From assembly GCA_963854835.1 (NCBI GenBank), contig OY978530.1, positions 40,342,251-40,406,250 of the forward strand: a DNA stretch of 64,000 nt, given 5' to 3'. Position 1 is the stretch's first letter; each line of letters begins with the position of its first letter. The notes below the pieces were generated by a model. The model searched no databases. It had not been told where the DNA came from and was given only the letters and a program-made list of their open reading frames with translations. Shown here piece by piece: positions 20,995 to 32,418 of this stretch. The position numbers were made by a program, and so were the translations under genes. This stretch comes from Megamerina dolium. Taxonomy: Eukaryota; Arthropoda; Insecta; Diptera; Megamerinidae.

Positions 20995-21680
20995 CCATTG
21001 AAAGGCCTGTTTTTCAATCAGACATTATGTACTGCTCGCCGTATTGTATATCTAGTAGTTTGCAAGGTAAGCACTCGATCCTTACCATCAGTACCTCTAT
21101 AACTACAGTCTTTAATTTTTCAAATGTGAGGTTAGCGTTGGAAATGTTTTTTTTTATCAAAATTGTCCTTATCGACTTAACCGCCACTTCCTATAAACCT
21201 CCAAAACGGGATGCGCCAGGTGGAATGAAGCTGAATTGAAACCCAATGGTGTTATTATAGTGCATGAATCGTAGCCTTGCTGAATGGCTGCTGCTGAAAC
21301 TCTCTGAATTTAGACTGGGATTCAACAAAATTGGTTGCGTTGTCGCAGTTGATGCGCTAAGATATTCCACGACTGCCGATAAAACGTGTCGATATATCGG
21401 ACTCGACTTTTGAAGTAGACAAAATTGTCGGTGTATGTTTTATACGATGCTTTGACACTTATGAGGAACTGTCTCTGCATATGTAGACGTGTTGCAGCAA
21501 GTTAGCTATAATCTGCCCCATGAGCTTCAGCTTATAGTGAAGGCAGTGAATGCAATTTCGAACCATCTTCTTTACAACTTCTCTTGCATTTATTACCCAA
21601 ACTTTTTCACGTAACACTGCATTGAGCACCTTTGGTCTAGCGTGTAAATATTTTCGCTGAAAACATTCTACATAAAGTTT
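20995..21680 (-). pseudogene. BEL-2 integrase fragment
   Basis: On the minus strand a zinc-finger part reads FQRKYLHARPKVLNAVL and later RNCIHCLHYKLK (21670-21540). The core Asp motif appears as NCDNATNFVES (about 21345), and the FIPPGASRFGGL segment near 21210 is followed by SNANLTFEKLKTV, close to where the catalytic Glu should lie. The C-terminal DUF5641-type part is missing before the polypurine tract. Stops and a large deletion between zinc finger and core make it inactive. Confidence 0.78.
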
Positions 21681-22324
21681 GGTAAATCGGTTGTGTTTTG
21701 AAAGTAAAGCAGAAAAACTGGGGAAAGTATAGTCAGAGTTTTTCGTCCACCAACTCGGACTATAGAAATTGTGACATTGTGGAAATTACGTGAGCCTTTC
21801 TATAAGAAGTTTTATAGGTTGTTCGTTGAGAAGTCATTTCATTTCATCAGTGAAACATGTACGGTGTATATCAACAACAATTCTCCAAGAACTTAATTCT
21901 ATTTAAATATGCGACACTTGTGCACCTATGAGTTGTTGTCGATGATAGCCTTGTTGAAGACACGGAAAATGTACTGTACCATAGTGAGCGATAATACGAA
22001 GAATTGCGTGTAGTAACATGATCGATGGACAATCCCATTATTACACTTGAAGACATTCATTTTACAATGTTCTAAATTCTGCTGTGTTACTCTAAACTGG
22101 TTACATTTTTTTTACACAGGCCATTCAGAAGAAATACTATATCTGCAATATTCTCCTTACTTGCCACAAACCTCCAACAACTAGCTTTTGATGCCTCCTG
22201 CAGTCTGAAACTTTGTTCGCAACAATACAATTAAATGTATATGAATGGGTTTGTAACCATTGCAAAACAATCTCTGAGTAAGTTCAAGAATATACTTTTG
22301 TTGCATACTTACAAATGTTATGCT

Positions 22325-22560
22325 TTATTTTACCCCATGTTTTACTAAACAACAATGCTGCGCAAGGCTCCAGTAGCGGCAGTGATTGCGCTGATTAGTG
22401 CAACTTTCGATTTTGAAATGAGCAATGATATTTTGTATATCTATCTTTGCGCGAATATATAAGGCACGCCAATACACTCGTTGAGATGCATCTGCGAACC
22501 CGTGGATCTCACAGTCTGAATCCATTGACGTAAAAACGTAGCATGGTACGTTTTTACGTA
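22325..22560 (-). pseudogene. BEL-2 RNase H fragment
   Basis: The frame includes CEIHGFADASQRVYWRALYI, the first RNase H strand with its Asp, and then RAKIDIQNIIAHFKI. The next expected motif is altered by a frame change after ESCTN. It matches the RNase H start seen in BEL-1 at 2545. Confidence 0.78.
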
Positions 22561-22799
22561 GGTCCGAAGGAAGTTCGCAATCCTATTCCAACTGGCCTAT
22601 CCACATTTCTTCAGCAGCAGTATTTTACCGCGAATTAAAATAACGCGCAATAGAAAACTTTAGCAGTGAATGCTAAAACTGAGCGTTTAGAAACCTTTTG
22701 CAATTCTGGCAGATCATAATAAAAGCAGAATACGTCGGAGGGAAGTTTCCACGTTATTCCCAATATATTTTCATTATTTGATTTAAAAGGAATTTTATT

Positions 22800-23560
22800 A
22801 TCTGATTTTACAAAAAGTTTCTTGCAGAACCCAATAGATTTTGGTAGTTCGGAAACACTATATGAATCGGTAATCTACGTAAAAGCTTTCTCGAATGATA
22901 GCATCTGCATGAAGGTAATCAACACGTTCCGTGTCAGCGATGTAGAATAAACTACGAACTGCGAGAAATGGCACAGAAGCTAAGCCATATATAACATTAT
23001 TGAGCTCAAACAATTGCAATGGTGCATATGTTTCGTTTCGCCAGAAGATAGCCTCGGTCTTGTTCGTCAAAAAGAAATTGACGATACATTTTTGTTACAT
23101 CTGCGGTCATAGGGATGCAATCCAAATGAAAGGAGCGGTAAAATTAGCTCTGGTTGTATTGTCGCACCAACTATCAAAATGTCGTTTAATGAGCGATTAG
23201 ATGTGAAACGCGCAGAGGTATCAAATAACACACGAAGCTTCGTGGTGGTGCTTTGTGGCCTGAACACATAATTATGTGGTATGATATAGAGTGGAGTATT
23301 TCGATCTATGTGAGTCATAAGCGACATATGACTAAGTGTCATGTACTCATTTAGAAAGTCTGACTACATTTCCTTTAATACCTTGTTACGAAGCGCACGA
23401 GATCTTTGCTGGACTCTGTGCGTTTTCAAATGAGTCACCCAAAGTAGCAGATGACTCCATGAAAGAAAGGCGTGCCTGGACACGCCCATCATTTTGAACC
23501 TTGGTGTTTTCAATAAAATGTTGACCGCATTTAGCCTCTTCTTCTGTCAGCGTCGCTAAT
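22800..23560 (-). pseudogene. BEL-2 reverse transcriptase
   Basis: From right to left: VQARLSFMESSATLG near 23470, TPLYIIPHNYVFRPQSTTTK and LRVLFDTSARFTSNRSLND (23310-23190), then ELNNVIYGLASVPFLAVRSL (about 23000-22950) and SFYVDYRF at about 22870. The catalytic YVDD box has become YVDY, losing its second Asp. The palm is further broken by a frame change near 23070. Confidence 0.85.
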
Positions 23561-23571
23561 GGCTAAACAAA

Positions 23572-24760
23572 CTATTCAATTTTGCAACTCCACCGAAGAA
23601 CTGTATGTATATCATCTTGTTTTGCATTTGTGTTAACGTGGCACACAAATGAATGCGGCCGTATAAGCCTTTCAAGTTTTCCTCCTAGAATCCAACAGAA
23701 AGAAAATCTTGCCATTAAGAATGCACTCAAATAGGCTAGATAGACGGCAGCCTTAATTTGCATTAACAGCCTTAATGCACATTAACTCATGCATTTGCTT
23801 TATCCAAATGCACATTAACGCCATAATAAATGCACAAAATTTTCGTGCATTTAGCTGAATTTACTAATTTCGACATGGCAACTCCGTTAAAAATTGGTAT
23901 TTGGTTGCTATTGTGAATGGTGATTTGCATTGACAGGAAGAAAAAGAAAAGAAATTAAAATAAAGAAAAAAGCGCAAGAAGAGAAGTAAGCTTTTTTTGT
24001 TACAATATATATGCAAATATGTATATTAACAAAACTATTTTTTTTAGATGGCAAAAAACAAGTATCGGAAAGTCTGGTGTACGGAGATTGGGCCGGAGAT
24101 TTGCGTCGCACTAATCGCAATCTGCATATATATGCAGATATCTCAATTGAAATGTCCACTAAATTTACACCGAAGTTGCATTGTATTATTTTTTAATTTA
24201 TTTAATAGCAATAGAATTTTTTCATTAAATTGCTGTTGATTTTCTAAAAGTAGCAAAATCGCCAATAAAATTTTTCTTTTATCCATTTTAATTTGACTAT
24301 TTTCAAAACTTCAAAATCAGATGTCTAAATGCACAAAGCTGTCGTCTGTCACTGTGAATTTCTAATGTGCATTTGTGCTTCTTAATGCAAATTAATTTTG
24401 TTCGTCTGTCTAGGCTAAAAGAAACTTTGATACTAATTTAAAGATTAATGCGGTTTATAAACAATGGATCAGCGAGTTCAATTCCCACGGGAATATTCCA
24501 ATCAGCTGTATTTATATGTTCAAAAGGTTGTTTAGCAGAAATAGATTTGGTTATCGCAAATTCGGAGCATCAACTATATTCTCCAATAGGAGACTTTACA
24601 ATAGCGTATATAGCGTAATTTAAATTAGTACGAATATAAGCAATACCTGAAACTTCCTGGTTTATTGTGTGTCGTTTAACTTGCAACCTCTTAGCAGTTT
24701 CTTCCGTAATAAAATTTAACTCAGAGCATGAGTCCAGTAAAGCACGAGCAGGTTGCATTA
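23572..24760 (-). pseudogene. BEL-2 protease region, interrupted by MITE
   Basis: The N-terminal part (24758-24570) reads PARALLDSCSELNFITEETA with the active-site Asp, then KRLQVKRHTINQEVSGIAYI. After a break and the MITE (23739-24410), the end of the domain continues as MARFSFCWILGGKLERLIRP and FVCHVNTNAKQDDIHTVLR (23763-23572), the usual link into the polymerase. Removing the insertion restores continuity of the BEL sequence, which supports the MITE boundaries. The right half also occurs in the second duplication unit. Confidence 0.8.
23739..24410. mobile_element. MITE-like insertion in BEL-2 with 7-bp target duplication
   Basis: The 672-bp insert is flanked by TAGGCTA on both sides (23732-23738 and 24411-24417). 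Its ends are imperfect inverted repeats: GATAGACGG on the left and GACAGACGA on the right, both followed after a short gap by TTAATTTGCATTAA. Several internal TGCATTAA-like subrepeats occur near each end. It contains no transposase. A 63-codon ATG frame at 24048-24239 (MAKNKYRKVWCTEIG start) follows a TTTTTTTTAG tract, but its coding status is unsupported. The superfamily is unknown; a 7-bp duplication does not fit a common class cleanly. The left duplication breakpoint (23951) lies inside it. Confidence 0.65.
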
Positions 24761-25485
24761 ATCCGAATTTATCCCTAATATAAACGAGAGCGGTTGATAT
24801 TACTGCCCTTTCGACAAACGCGCGACGATTGACACAGATGCATTATTTACCTGTTGATGTGAAATCGACGAAGATCTTGAAGAATGTGGCGATGACATTG
24901 GTTGCGATAAGTTTGATTCTTGCGAAGACTGCTCTGCGTGAGCTAAAGTGGTAAAGATATGCAAATAAGTATGTTGTGACAATGGCAACGAGATTGAGTT
25001 GGGAATTTAGATACTATGTGCCCCTTACTTAAAAAATTAATGCATGCTCCAGATTATTTTTATTTTTATAAAATCAAAGCATTGTACAACAGATAATGTA
25101 AAAATCGAAGAACAGTTGCATATGGTATGATCTGCACTATTGGAATGTGAGCAACTCGACGTGGCGTTAAAAAGAGAAGTGGCAGTTTTTTTTACCATGT
25201 AATCTATTGTCTCGTTGATTCATAAGTACATTCTCTATTTTAAGATTTTGTAGCATTCTTCCCACTATGATAATAATGTACATCGAATTCGAATCTGAAT
25301 ATATTTTAGATAAAACAATATGGATGAGGATTGAGTTAACCACATCACTTTCAGAACCCAGTGAAAGAGCGAACCTCGGAGAGCAGCAACTGTGTCTATT
25401 ATGCTTAGTAGTTTTACGGCGTCAGAAGATTCCATTACAGTAATAGTAAACAGAGTAGTAATAAAATTCTGAAATATCAACAGAA
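24418..25485 (-). pseudogene. BEL-2 Gag and protease N-terminal part, unit 1
   Basis: On the minus strand, frames near 25480-25265 encode a DUF1759-like helix (VKLLSIIDTVAALRGSLF), continuing in another frame as VNSILIHIVLSKIYSDS. A zinc-knuckle-like remnant with CINFLSKGHIVSKFP lies near 25050. A Ser/Gln-rich spacer (24988-24800) leads to the protease. Frame changes separate these pieces. Confidence 0.72.
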
Positions 25486-25490
25486 AGCAG

Positions 25491-25714
25491 TGGGTGCCGT
25501 AACTCAGTGCTTAGTGTTTTGGTCTTCGAAAAGATTTTTCTTTCGAAATATACCCACCTGTCGGAAACAATTGGCAATTCTTCCGGCAGTAACAATTTGC
25601 CATGAAAAAGCTTATAAAATAACTCTGTGACAAAGCTCAGAAAAAGTGACGTAAAGTGAGTAATGGAAGAGAAAGAGAAGCTCGGCCAATGAGCACTTTG
25701 TGGCTTATAAGGCT
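25491..25714 (+). mobile_element. tRNA-derived SINE, internally deleted, unit 1
   Basis: The head GGGTGCCGTAACTCAGTGC retains the A-box part, but the B-box region is missing. The body from CCCACCTGTCGGAAACAATT to GGCTTATAAGGCTTA follows the same order as the copies at 16470 and 60254. It ends directly in the (TA)n array. A shorter middle section (after GACGTAAAGTGAG) marks a second internal deletion. Confidence 0.83.
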
Positions 25715-25897
<183 letters not shown>

Positions 25898-25901
<4 letters not shown>

Positions 25902-26049
25902 GTATATATATTTCTTTGACTTCATATCATTGCTTGCGGCTGAGATCGCGTACAGAACAATTTATTTACTTGACGTAAATTGCATACTATATTTCGTCTC
26001 GTTACGCTACATTTTCGTTGCTTATCTCCTTACTTCAAACTCTGTGTGC
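25898..26049. other. Short unassigned segment between (TA)n and BEL-3
   Basis: No coding signal is seen. It directly precedes the BEL-3 Gag start and could be the remaining leader or LTR end of that element. Confidence 0.3.
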
Positions 26050-26059
26050 ACTTTACTCC

Positions 26060-26590
26060 AAGATCTCTTTAGAAGAGTTAAAGAAACTGCGCCCTAGTAC
26101 AAGGAAAAGTATCACGCGCATTAAAAAAAACATTGAAGCGAGTGTGCGAGGAGAAGGGAAAATTAGAAAATTAGGGCAGATATTCTGAATATCGAACCAC
26201 CTACGCAACTGTCTCCAAGGGCGAGCATTAGAAAGCGTCAATGCTTTCCATGTTACTAATGAAAATTACCCTAAGGCCTTAGAGAGACTCAACGCACATT
26301 ATGACAATGCTACACTAATATTCCTTGAAAATATTACCTCGCTTTTCGAATTGCTTTCAGTTTCCAAGTCAAGTGGTCATCAATTGCGAAGTCTCGTAGA
26401 CAGTCCTTCAGCCATATATGGTTCTCTTCTGTCCTTGGGCACAGAAAAGGAAATTTCGCAAGCTATGCTTAGTTTTACAAAAGACTGACGAACATACTAA
26501 TCGGAAGTGAAAAGAATCCTTAGATTTTAAGAAACTACCATCTTGAGAAGACTGTACGAACATTTTAGAGAGACATTGCCAATATCCCGA
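26060..26590 (+). pseudogene. BEL-3 Gag remnant, unit 1
   Basis: The start [20 protein letters not shown] is followed, after a deletion and stop, by HLRNCLQGRALESVNAFHVT, NYPKALERLNAHYDNATLIF and SVSKSSGHQLRSLVD (26190-26480). These are BEL Gag helices equivalent to 140-420 in BEL-1. Stops near 26190 and 26485 end the frames. Confidence 0.78.
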
Positions 26591-26595
26591 ATCAC

Positions 26596-27969
26596 TTGAT
26601 AGCCATCAGAATCCTGTTATGGAAAGCAACAACAGTGGTAAAATTTTCAAGCCTAAAAGCAACAAAGAGCTATTCATTCGCTTGCTCCAATTCGCAATGC
26701 TTATTTTGCTCCAGCTCCAGTCACAAAATTCACGCTTGTGAACGTTTCAAAGCTCTTGAAATTATTCAACGTTTTGAGCACGTAAAGGAGCTCAATCTTT
26801 ACCTTAACTGTCTCACCAAGGGACATCAACTTTCGCCTTGCCCATTATTACATAGATACAAATTTTGCACCCGTCAGCATTATTGGCTGATTTATCGTAA
26901 TGCTCCTGCGGTATCAGCAGAAACATTAACATGCGCTATGCCACTATCGCCATCAATGCCAATTTTACCATCTACTTCAAGAGATGCCGCTGCCAGAGAT
27001 GCCGCTGTACATACGCACATAAATAACTCTTCAATGGATCATATAAATCTCGCCACAGCTATGATACTTGTTCGTGACGCTTCAGGTGGTTACAGGCTGG
27101 ACAGAGCTGTATTGGATTCTAGCTCGCAAGAGAATTTTATCACTGATGATTTTTCTCAAAGGCTTCAACTACCCAGAGGGAAACACAACATTACTATTTA
27201 CAGTATTGGAAATACACCAGCCAACATCAAGTATAAAACTTCAACCACTATAAAATCACGATCTACTGGGTTTGAACTTTCTTTAACCTTCTGTGTCACT
27301 TCGAACATTGCTTATCAACCAGAAGTAGAAATAGACATCTCGTCTTGGAATATTCCAAAGAACACTGATCTCGCTGATGACGAATTCTACAAATCGAAAC
27401 TTGTTGATTTACTTATAGGAACAGAAAGCTTTTTCAGCTTCCTCTCAGTTGCCCAGATTAGACTTGGCGACAACTTGCCTGTTTTGCCGAAAACGCTATT
27501 AGGTTGGGTTGTATCGGGTCAATTTCAGAGGCAACCTAACGCGCAAACCTCTACATGTTTGCTAACATGCGACGACTCATTGGACGAAAAATTGGAACGC
27601 TTCTGGAAAATAGAAGAAATTTCTAATACGCCAGATACTGAAATTCCTTCTTATCAGCTAAATACAGTGACTTACGGCATGGCTGCAGCACCATATTTAG
27701 CTGTGCGAAGCTTGATATACTTAGACGATCGATATGCTTTTCAATATGACATAGGCTCAAGAATATTTAAAACATCCTTCTACGTTGATGACCATATATG
27801 TGGCGCTGGTTCTCTGGCGATGCTTTCTCAAATTAAGCATGAAGTGACAAACTTTCTAAAACTAGGACAGTGGGATTCCAGTCATGAGCAATATAGAAAT
27901 GATAAGGCTCCAAAAAACTTGAACTTCGATACCTCAATCACAAGTGCTCTTGAGCTTAACTGGCACTAA
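26596..27969 (+). pseudogene. BEL-3 zinc knuckle, protease and partial RT in one frame, unit 1
   Basis: Uninterrupted for 457 codons. The first part has Cys/His clusters (CLFCSSSSHKIHACERF, then CLTKGHQLSPCPLLH). The protease motif AVLDSSSQENF lies near residue 173, and VDLLIGTESFFSFL and LGWVVSG follow. At about residue 352 the reading passes from FWKIEEISNTPDTEI straight into QLNTVTYGMAAAPYLAVRSL and SFYVDDHICG. The RT fingers and first palm Asp are therefore deleted in frame, while the YVDD box remains. The frame ends at 27969. The first codon of the open stretch is not a proven start. Confidence 0.85.
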
Positions 27970-28019
27970 AGTAAAGACGCCCTTTTGTTTTCATTCAAAT
28001 CAAAGTCGAAACTACCTAT

Positions 28020-29145
28020 AACTAACAAAATTACAAAGCGATAAATTCCTTACATTGCCTCCTCGCTTTTTGATCCATTGGGACTTTTAGCTCCTGTTAT
28101 TATATCGGCAAAAATAATTATCCAGGAATTGTGGCTTCTTAAGCTTGAATGGGATGAACCTGTTCCACAAAACATATACTCTGCTTGGAATAATTTCATA
28201 AATATTTTATCAGAACTTTCGTCAATTTCCATTACAAGGTCACTTCAACTTTATGGATTTTGCGATTCATCTATACGCGCATACGGTTGATGCATGTATA
28301 CTCGAATGGTGGATAAGTACGGCAACATCAGTGTTCGTCTTCTCACAGCAAAGTCTAGAGTAGCACCAATTAAAAAGCAAACGCTTCCGAAACTAGAACT
28401 TTGCGGTGCTTTACTCCTCGCTCGCCTTGTTGCAAAAATTAAACCAATATTTTGTAATCGTGTTTCTGATATGTATCTTTGAATAGATTCGCAGATAGTG
28501 TTACACTGGCTAAAAACGCACTCAGCTACGCTTTCAGCATTCGTCGGGAATCGAGTATATGAAATTCAAGACCTCACTGCCGATTTCCACTGGAGACACG
28601 TCACAACGCACTGCAATGCAGCCGACATTGTATCTAGAGGCAGCTCTGTTGATGAACTTTGTAAATCTATATGGTACACCGGCCCACAGTTTCTCTATGA
28701 AGACATACAAAATTGGCCTAAAGGTAACTGTAGCGAAATAGACATGGAAGTAGTTGAAAAGGAAAAGCGAAAGGCAGCGTTCAAGATGATTGTAGTAACA
28801 AATAGCGTAATTGATGTTATTGGCATATGTAGTTCATATTCACATAGCGTTCGTCTCATTGCTTGGATGTTTCGTTTTTACACGAATTTACGCAAGCCTT
28901 CGCAAAATAAACAACAACTAAAACCTCTTTCCCCTCAGGAGTTCCAACATGCTTTACGATGCATCGTACGTAAAAGTCGGTGGGCGCCGCGAATTAGCTG
29001 ACTTACCAGAAAACCGCAAGCATCCAATTCTACTACCTCGCAAGTGCGAATTCGTCAAGCGATACGTTCGTCATTTGCATCTCAAAAATTATCACGCTGG
29101 TCCTAAAGCATTAGTTGCTTTGATTCGCTTCGAATTTTCTTAATT
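28020..29145 (+). pseudogene. BEL-3 RNase H and integrase N-terminus, unit 1
   Basis: Broken frames read FDPLGLLAPVIISAKI near 28070, LYGFCDSSIRAYG (RNase H first Asp) at 28250, TAKSRVAPIKKQTLPKLELC at 28350, DSQIVLHWLKTHS (another RNase H Asp) at 28495 and HCNAADIVSRG at 28610. The integrase zinc-finger part starts with HPILLPRKCEFVKRYVRHLH and NYHAGPKALVALIR (29020-29130), then ends in a stop. A one-base shift lies near 28960. The integrase core is absent. Confidence 0.83.
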
Positions 29146-29526
<381 letters not shown>

Positions 29527-29619
29527 TGGGTGCTGTAGCTCAGTGGTTAGTGTGTTCGCCTTCTGATCTGTAGGTCGTGGGTTCAATCCCCGGCTGATGC
29601 ATAACAAATTTAATATCGA
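29527..29619 (+). mobile_element. SINE head with intact A and B boxes, unit 1
   Basis: This segment keeps the full tRNA-like head: TAGCTCAGTGGTTAG (A box) and GGTTCAATCCCCGGC (B box), then AATTTAATATCGA. The SINE body is absent beyond this point, where hAT-related DNA begins. It is not a working tRNA gene, because the 3' end cannot pair with the 5' GGGTGC acceptor strand. Confidence 0.85.
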
Positions 29620-31293
29620 TTTACAATTTTTTTGGGCTAAACTTAGAATTACATAAATTTTTATCTAAAGTTTGCAACATTGGGTGTTCGTCAAAGGTTT
29701 GCAACACTTTTTGTGAAAACAGCTGATTATGCAATACATGTCAGGTGGAAAATAGCGCGCAATTGCAGCAGAATTATTAAAGCGATAAAATAAATTTCAG
29801 CCAAAAATGTCTGACGACGATGGCCTTGTACTTGATCGAAGCGAGAAAGTTGTTTAGTATACAGAAAATTATAATTTTGGAAAAATTATAGGGAAAGTCC
29901 GAAAAACTGTTCGGATGTTTCGAAAATCACCGACTAAAAATGAAATTTTGCAGCGTTATGTTAAACTGCAGCACAACAAAGAGCTGAAGCTTATTTTGAA
30001 TTGTAAAACGAGGTGGAGTAGCATGTTAGACATGCTACAGAGATTTATTTTATTAGAAAACTGCATTAAAAAAGCAACAATTGATATTAAAACCACTTCC
30101 TTGCTTGACGACGAATATCAAGTTATTAAAGAAGTAGCTTTCATTCTTCAACCAATTAAAGTTACCATCGAAGCTTTATGCTCTCGTAAAATGGATTTAT
30201 ACAAATGCGATGTAGCATTAAATTTTATGCTCGATGAAATAAAAAAAAAGAAATCTAATTTGAGCAATTATTTGTTTAGCAAACTTGTTGAAAGAATCAA
30301 GCATCGAAGAACAATTCTCTCAGACGTTTACTCTTTTTTAACTAATCCAAATAATATTATTAATACATATTATATATGACTTTTCTGAAACTCCATCTTT
30401 GATTAACATTAAAAAAGAGCTTAAAAGCATACTCCTTAAAATAGATAATCAGCTTTATTGCGAAATAACTGATAATGAGAATATTGACGAAACTGAGGAA
30501 AACGAGATAGTAAACTTAAAAGATAAATTGAGTCAAGTTTTAAATAGCAGCTCGCAAACTATGCTTAATAAAAAAACGTATACTATATCAGAAGCGTTAG
30601 ATACAGAAATCGATATATTTTCGAGAGGTGGCGATAGAGGCTTTTATCTGCAGAAAGCATATGATTTTTTATCCACAATCCAACCGACAAGTGTTGAAGC
30701 AGAAAGATGCTTCTCATCTGCAGGATTTATCTGCAACAAATTTAGATCGAGATTAGAGGACAATACTCTTAATGCTCTAATATGTTTAAGATCTCATTTT
30801 AATCAAAATAAGGAGTAAGCTTTCAGATTCTTGAATATTCTTTTTATATGTTTTTTAAACTTATCAGGTCAGATGTACGAGTTTTATATTTTTTTACTTG
30901 TACGTGATATTTTCGTTACTTATTTATATTATAGCATGTAATGCTTTTACCTGTCGATCTCAAACGGTGATTTAAATCAACTTAATATAAGTAGCTACTT
31001 CTGTACCAAATATATTTGTACTTTTGTTTATTTTGTTTTTTTGTGTTCATTAATAAAATAAATCTATTGCTTTAATAAATGTATGAATTGTTAAACAAAT
31101 GTACATAACAAATGTCGTTTTCATGTTATACTTATTTAATAGGTGAATACAAATGTTTTACACTTTTTTTTGGGAACAAATTTTTAAGAAATCAAAAAGG
31201 TGTAAATCCCGAAATATCCCGGGATCCCGGGATTATCATTTTCAAGTCCCGAAAATCCCGGGATCAGTGAAAACCCGAAAATTGCAATCCCTA
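29620..31293 (+). mobile_element. hAT transposon remnant, unit 1
   Basis: The right terminus, read inward on the minus strand from 31293, is TAGGGATTGCAATTTTCGGG followed by several CCCGGGAT palindromic repeats, a terminal style common in hAT elements. No matching left terminus was found, so the 5' part is deleted. The promoter-like stretch 29700-29800, containing AAAACAGCTGATTATG, precedes the ATG at 29807. Confidence 0.65.
29807..30818 (+). pseudogene. hAT-superfamily transposase, N-terminally deleted, unit 1
   Basis: An ATG at 29807 opens MSDDDGLVLDRSEKVV and a stop follows. From about 29890 the reading is KVRKTVRMFRKSPTKNEILQ, LNCKTRWSSMLDMLQRFILL and LQPIKVTIEALCSRKMDLY, then a stop at 30377-30379 and a second frame from 30399. 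The C-terminal dimerisation region reads DFLSTIQPTSVEAERCFSSA, then FICNKFRSRLEDNTLNALIC. The BED zinc finger and first catalytic Asp region are missing. Two pieces of the C-terminal half are all that is left. Confidence 0.83.
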
Positions 31294-31294
31294 A

Positions 31295-31405
<111 letters not shown>

Positions 31406-31489
31406 GTCCGCTGCGACTCTTCGTGCATATGGCCATTCTGTTGATGACATTTTTCATCACATTTTCGCATTTCCCCAAACTGTCATTCG

Positions 31490-31680
31490 TTGTGGATTGA
31501 GAGGTTGTTCGACCATTTCTCTTGGATTTTCGAACCCCAGACGCGACAGTTTTGCTTATTCACATATTTAGACAGATGAAAATGAGCCTCATCAATTAAA
31601 ATAATTTTGTTTGGGAAATCATGATCTTCTTTTTCACTATTTCAATGCATTGTGCGAGAGTGTATCGATCCATATATGAT
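31490..31680 (-). pseudogene. DD41D mariner transposase fragment, internally deleted, unit 1
   Basis: On the minus strand it starts MDRYTLAQCIEIVKKK (helix-turn-helix start) and then passes directly to IILIDEAHFHLSKYVNKQNC and RVWGS. This is the first catalytic Asp region of the same transposase type as 55963-57048. About 150 residues between them are missing. It ends shortly after, so only two pieces remain. Confidence 0.72.
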
Positions 31681-31839
31681 AACCTCTAATTTGACTGACA
31701 GTTGTTCGTTGGCACCTGAAAATATAGTGGGAAAGTCAAAATAACTGCTCTTGTTGAAATATTTTTTATATTTTTACATTCCGTGGAACAAAGCTGTTCC
31801 ATGGACGGACGTTTCTCCGCCATTTAATAAAAAACGGGG

Positions 31840-32418
31840 TTATTATGGAAATAATAATACGAGCTACTGATTTACGACATAATGGCACTAGCTTCAACAA
31901 AAGTGTCATGTTGTTGGCGTGTGCCGATGACATTGACTAATCGGCATGAACACGCGAGCAGTCTATGCAGCATTTTCATGGTTGGAAAGCGTCACTTTGA
32001 ATTTGTCTTACGGCGAATGAAGGCAAGACGAAGTGCCTAGAGTCAACAAACAAAGAGTCGCGGCATCTTGGACAGCACCTCACTGTTGATAACTACGCTT
32101 TTGAAGTAGTGAAGGACTTTATCTATCTTGCAACCATCATTAACACCAGTAATGACATCATCCTTTAGATGTTGCGACGGATCACTCTTGCTAACTGGTG
32201 CTACTTTGGGCTAAGTACGCAATTGAGAAGTAGAGTCCTCTTTCGAGAAACGAAAACCACACGCTACAAGTCTATCACTATGCCTGTCCTTACATATGGC
32301 GCCGAAGCTTGGACAATTTCCACCTTAGATGAGAGAATGCTCGGAATTTTCAAGACACGAGAAACCTGGACATCGACATAGTAAAGCACATTAAAATATG
32401 TGTTATATTCGGAACCAT
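31840..32418 (+). pseudogene. RTE fragment A (RT palm to C-terminus), unit 1
   Basis: It contains DLRHNGTSFNKSVMLLACAD-type sequence, where the YADD box reads CADD, then SKTKCLEST-like text and LRRITLANWCYFGLSTQLRS (32170-32230). LTYGAEAWTIST at 32290 retains a region missing from RTE-1. It ends near 32418 and is joined directly to endonuclease sequence of another copy. The 63 bases following TTTCCA at about 32320 are absent in unit 2. Confidence 0.78.

Larger units (their letters stand above)
20636..25485 (-). mobile_element. BEL/Pao retrotransposon on the minus strand (BEL-2), split by a MITE
   Basis: Read from 25485 leftward the order is Gag (DUF1759-like), Cys/His region, protease, RT, RNase H, integrase, polypurine tract and LTR. 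A 672-bp MITE-like element (23739-24410) interrupts it within the protease region. The 5' side is cut by a SINE and (TA)n array near 25490. The part right of 23951 is present twice because of the tandem duplication. The copy is riddled with stops. Confidence 0.88.
26050..29145 (+). mobile_element. BEL/Pao retrotransposon, plus strand (BEL-3), unit 1
   Basis: Gag begins with [20 protein letters not shown] near 26060. Protease, partial RT, RNase H and the start of the integrase zinc finger follow, ending at 29145. It lacks most of RT, the integrase core and clear LTRs. It stands head to head with minus-strand BEL-2, separated by a SINE and a (TA)n array. Confidence 0.88.

Noticed and set aside
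29527..29600. A real tRNA gene
   Set aside because: A and B boxes are present, but the 3' end cannot pair with the 5' acceptor strand, and the segment matches the head of a dispersed SINE.
29700..29806. Host gene promoter and start at ATG 29807
   Set aside because: The ATG frame stops after 16 codons and leads into hAT transposase sequence; the simplest reading is the hAT leader.
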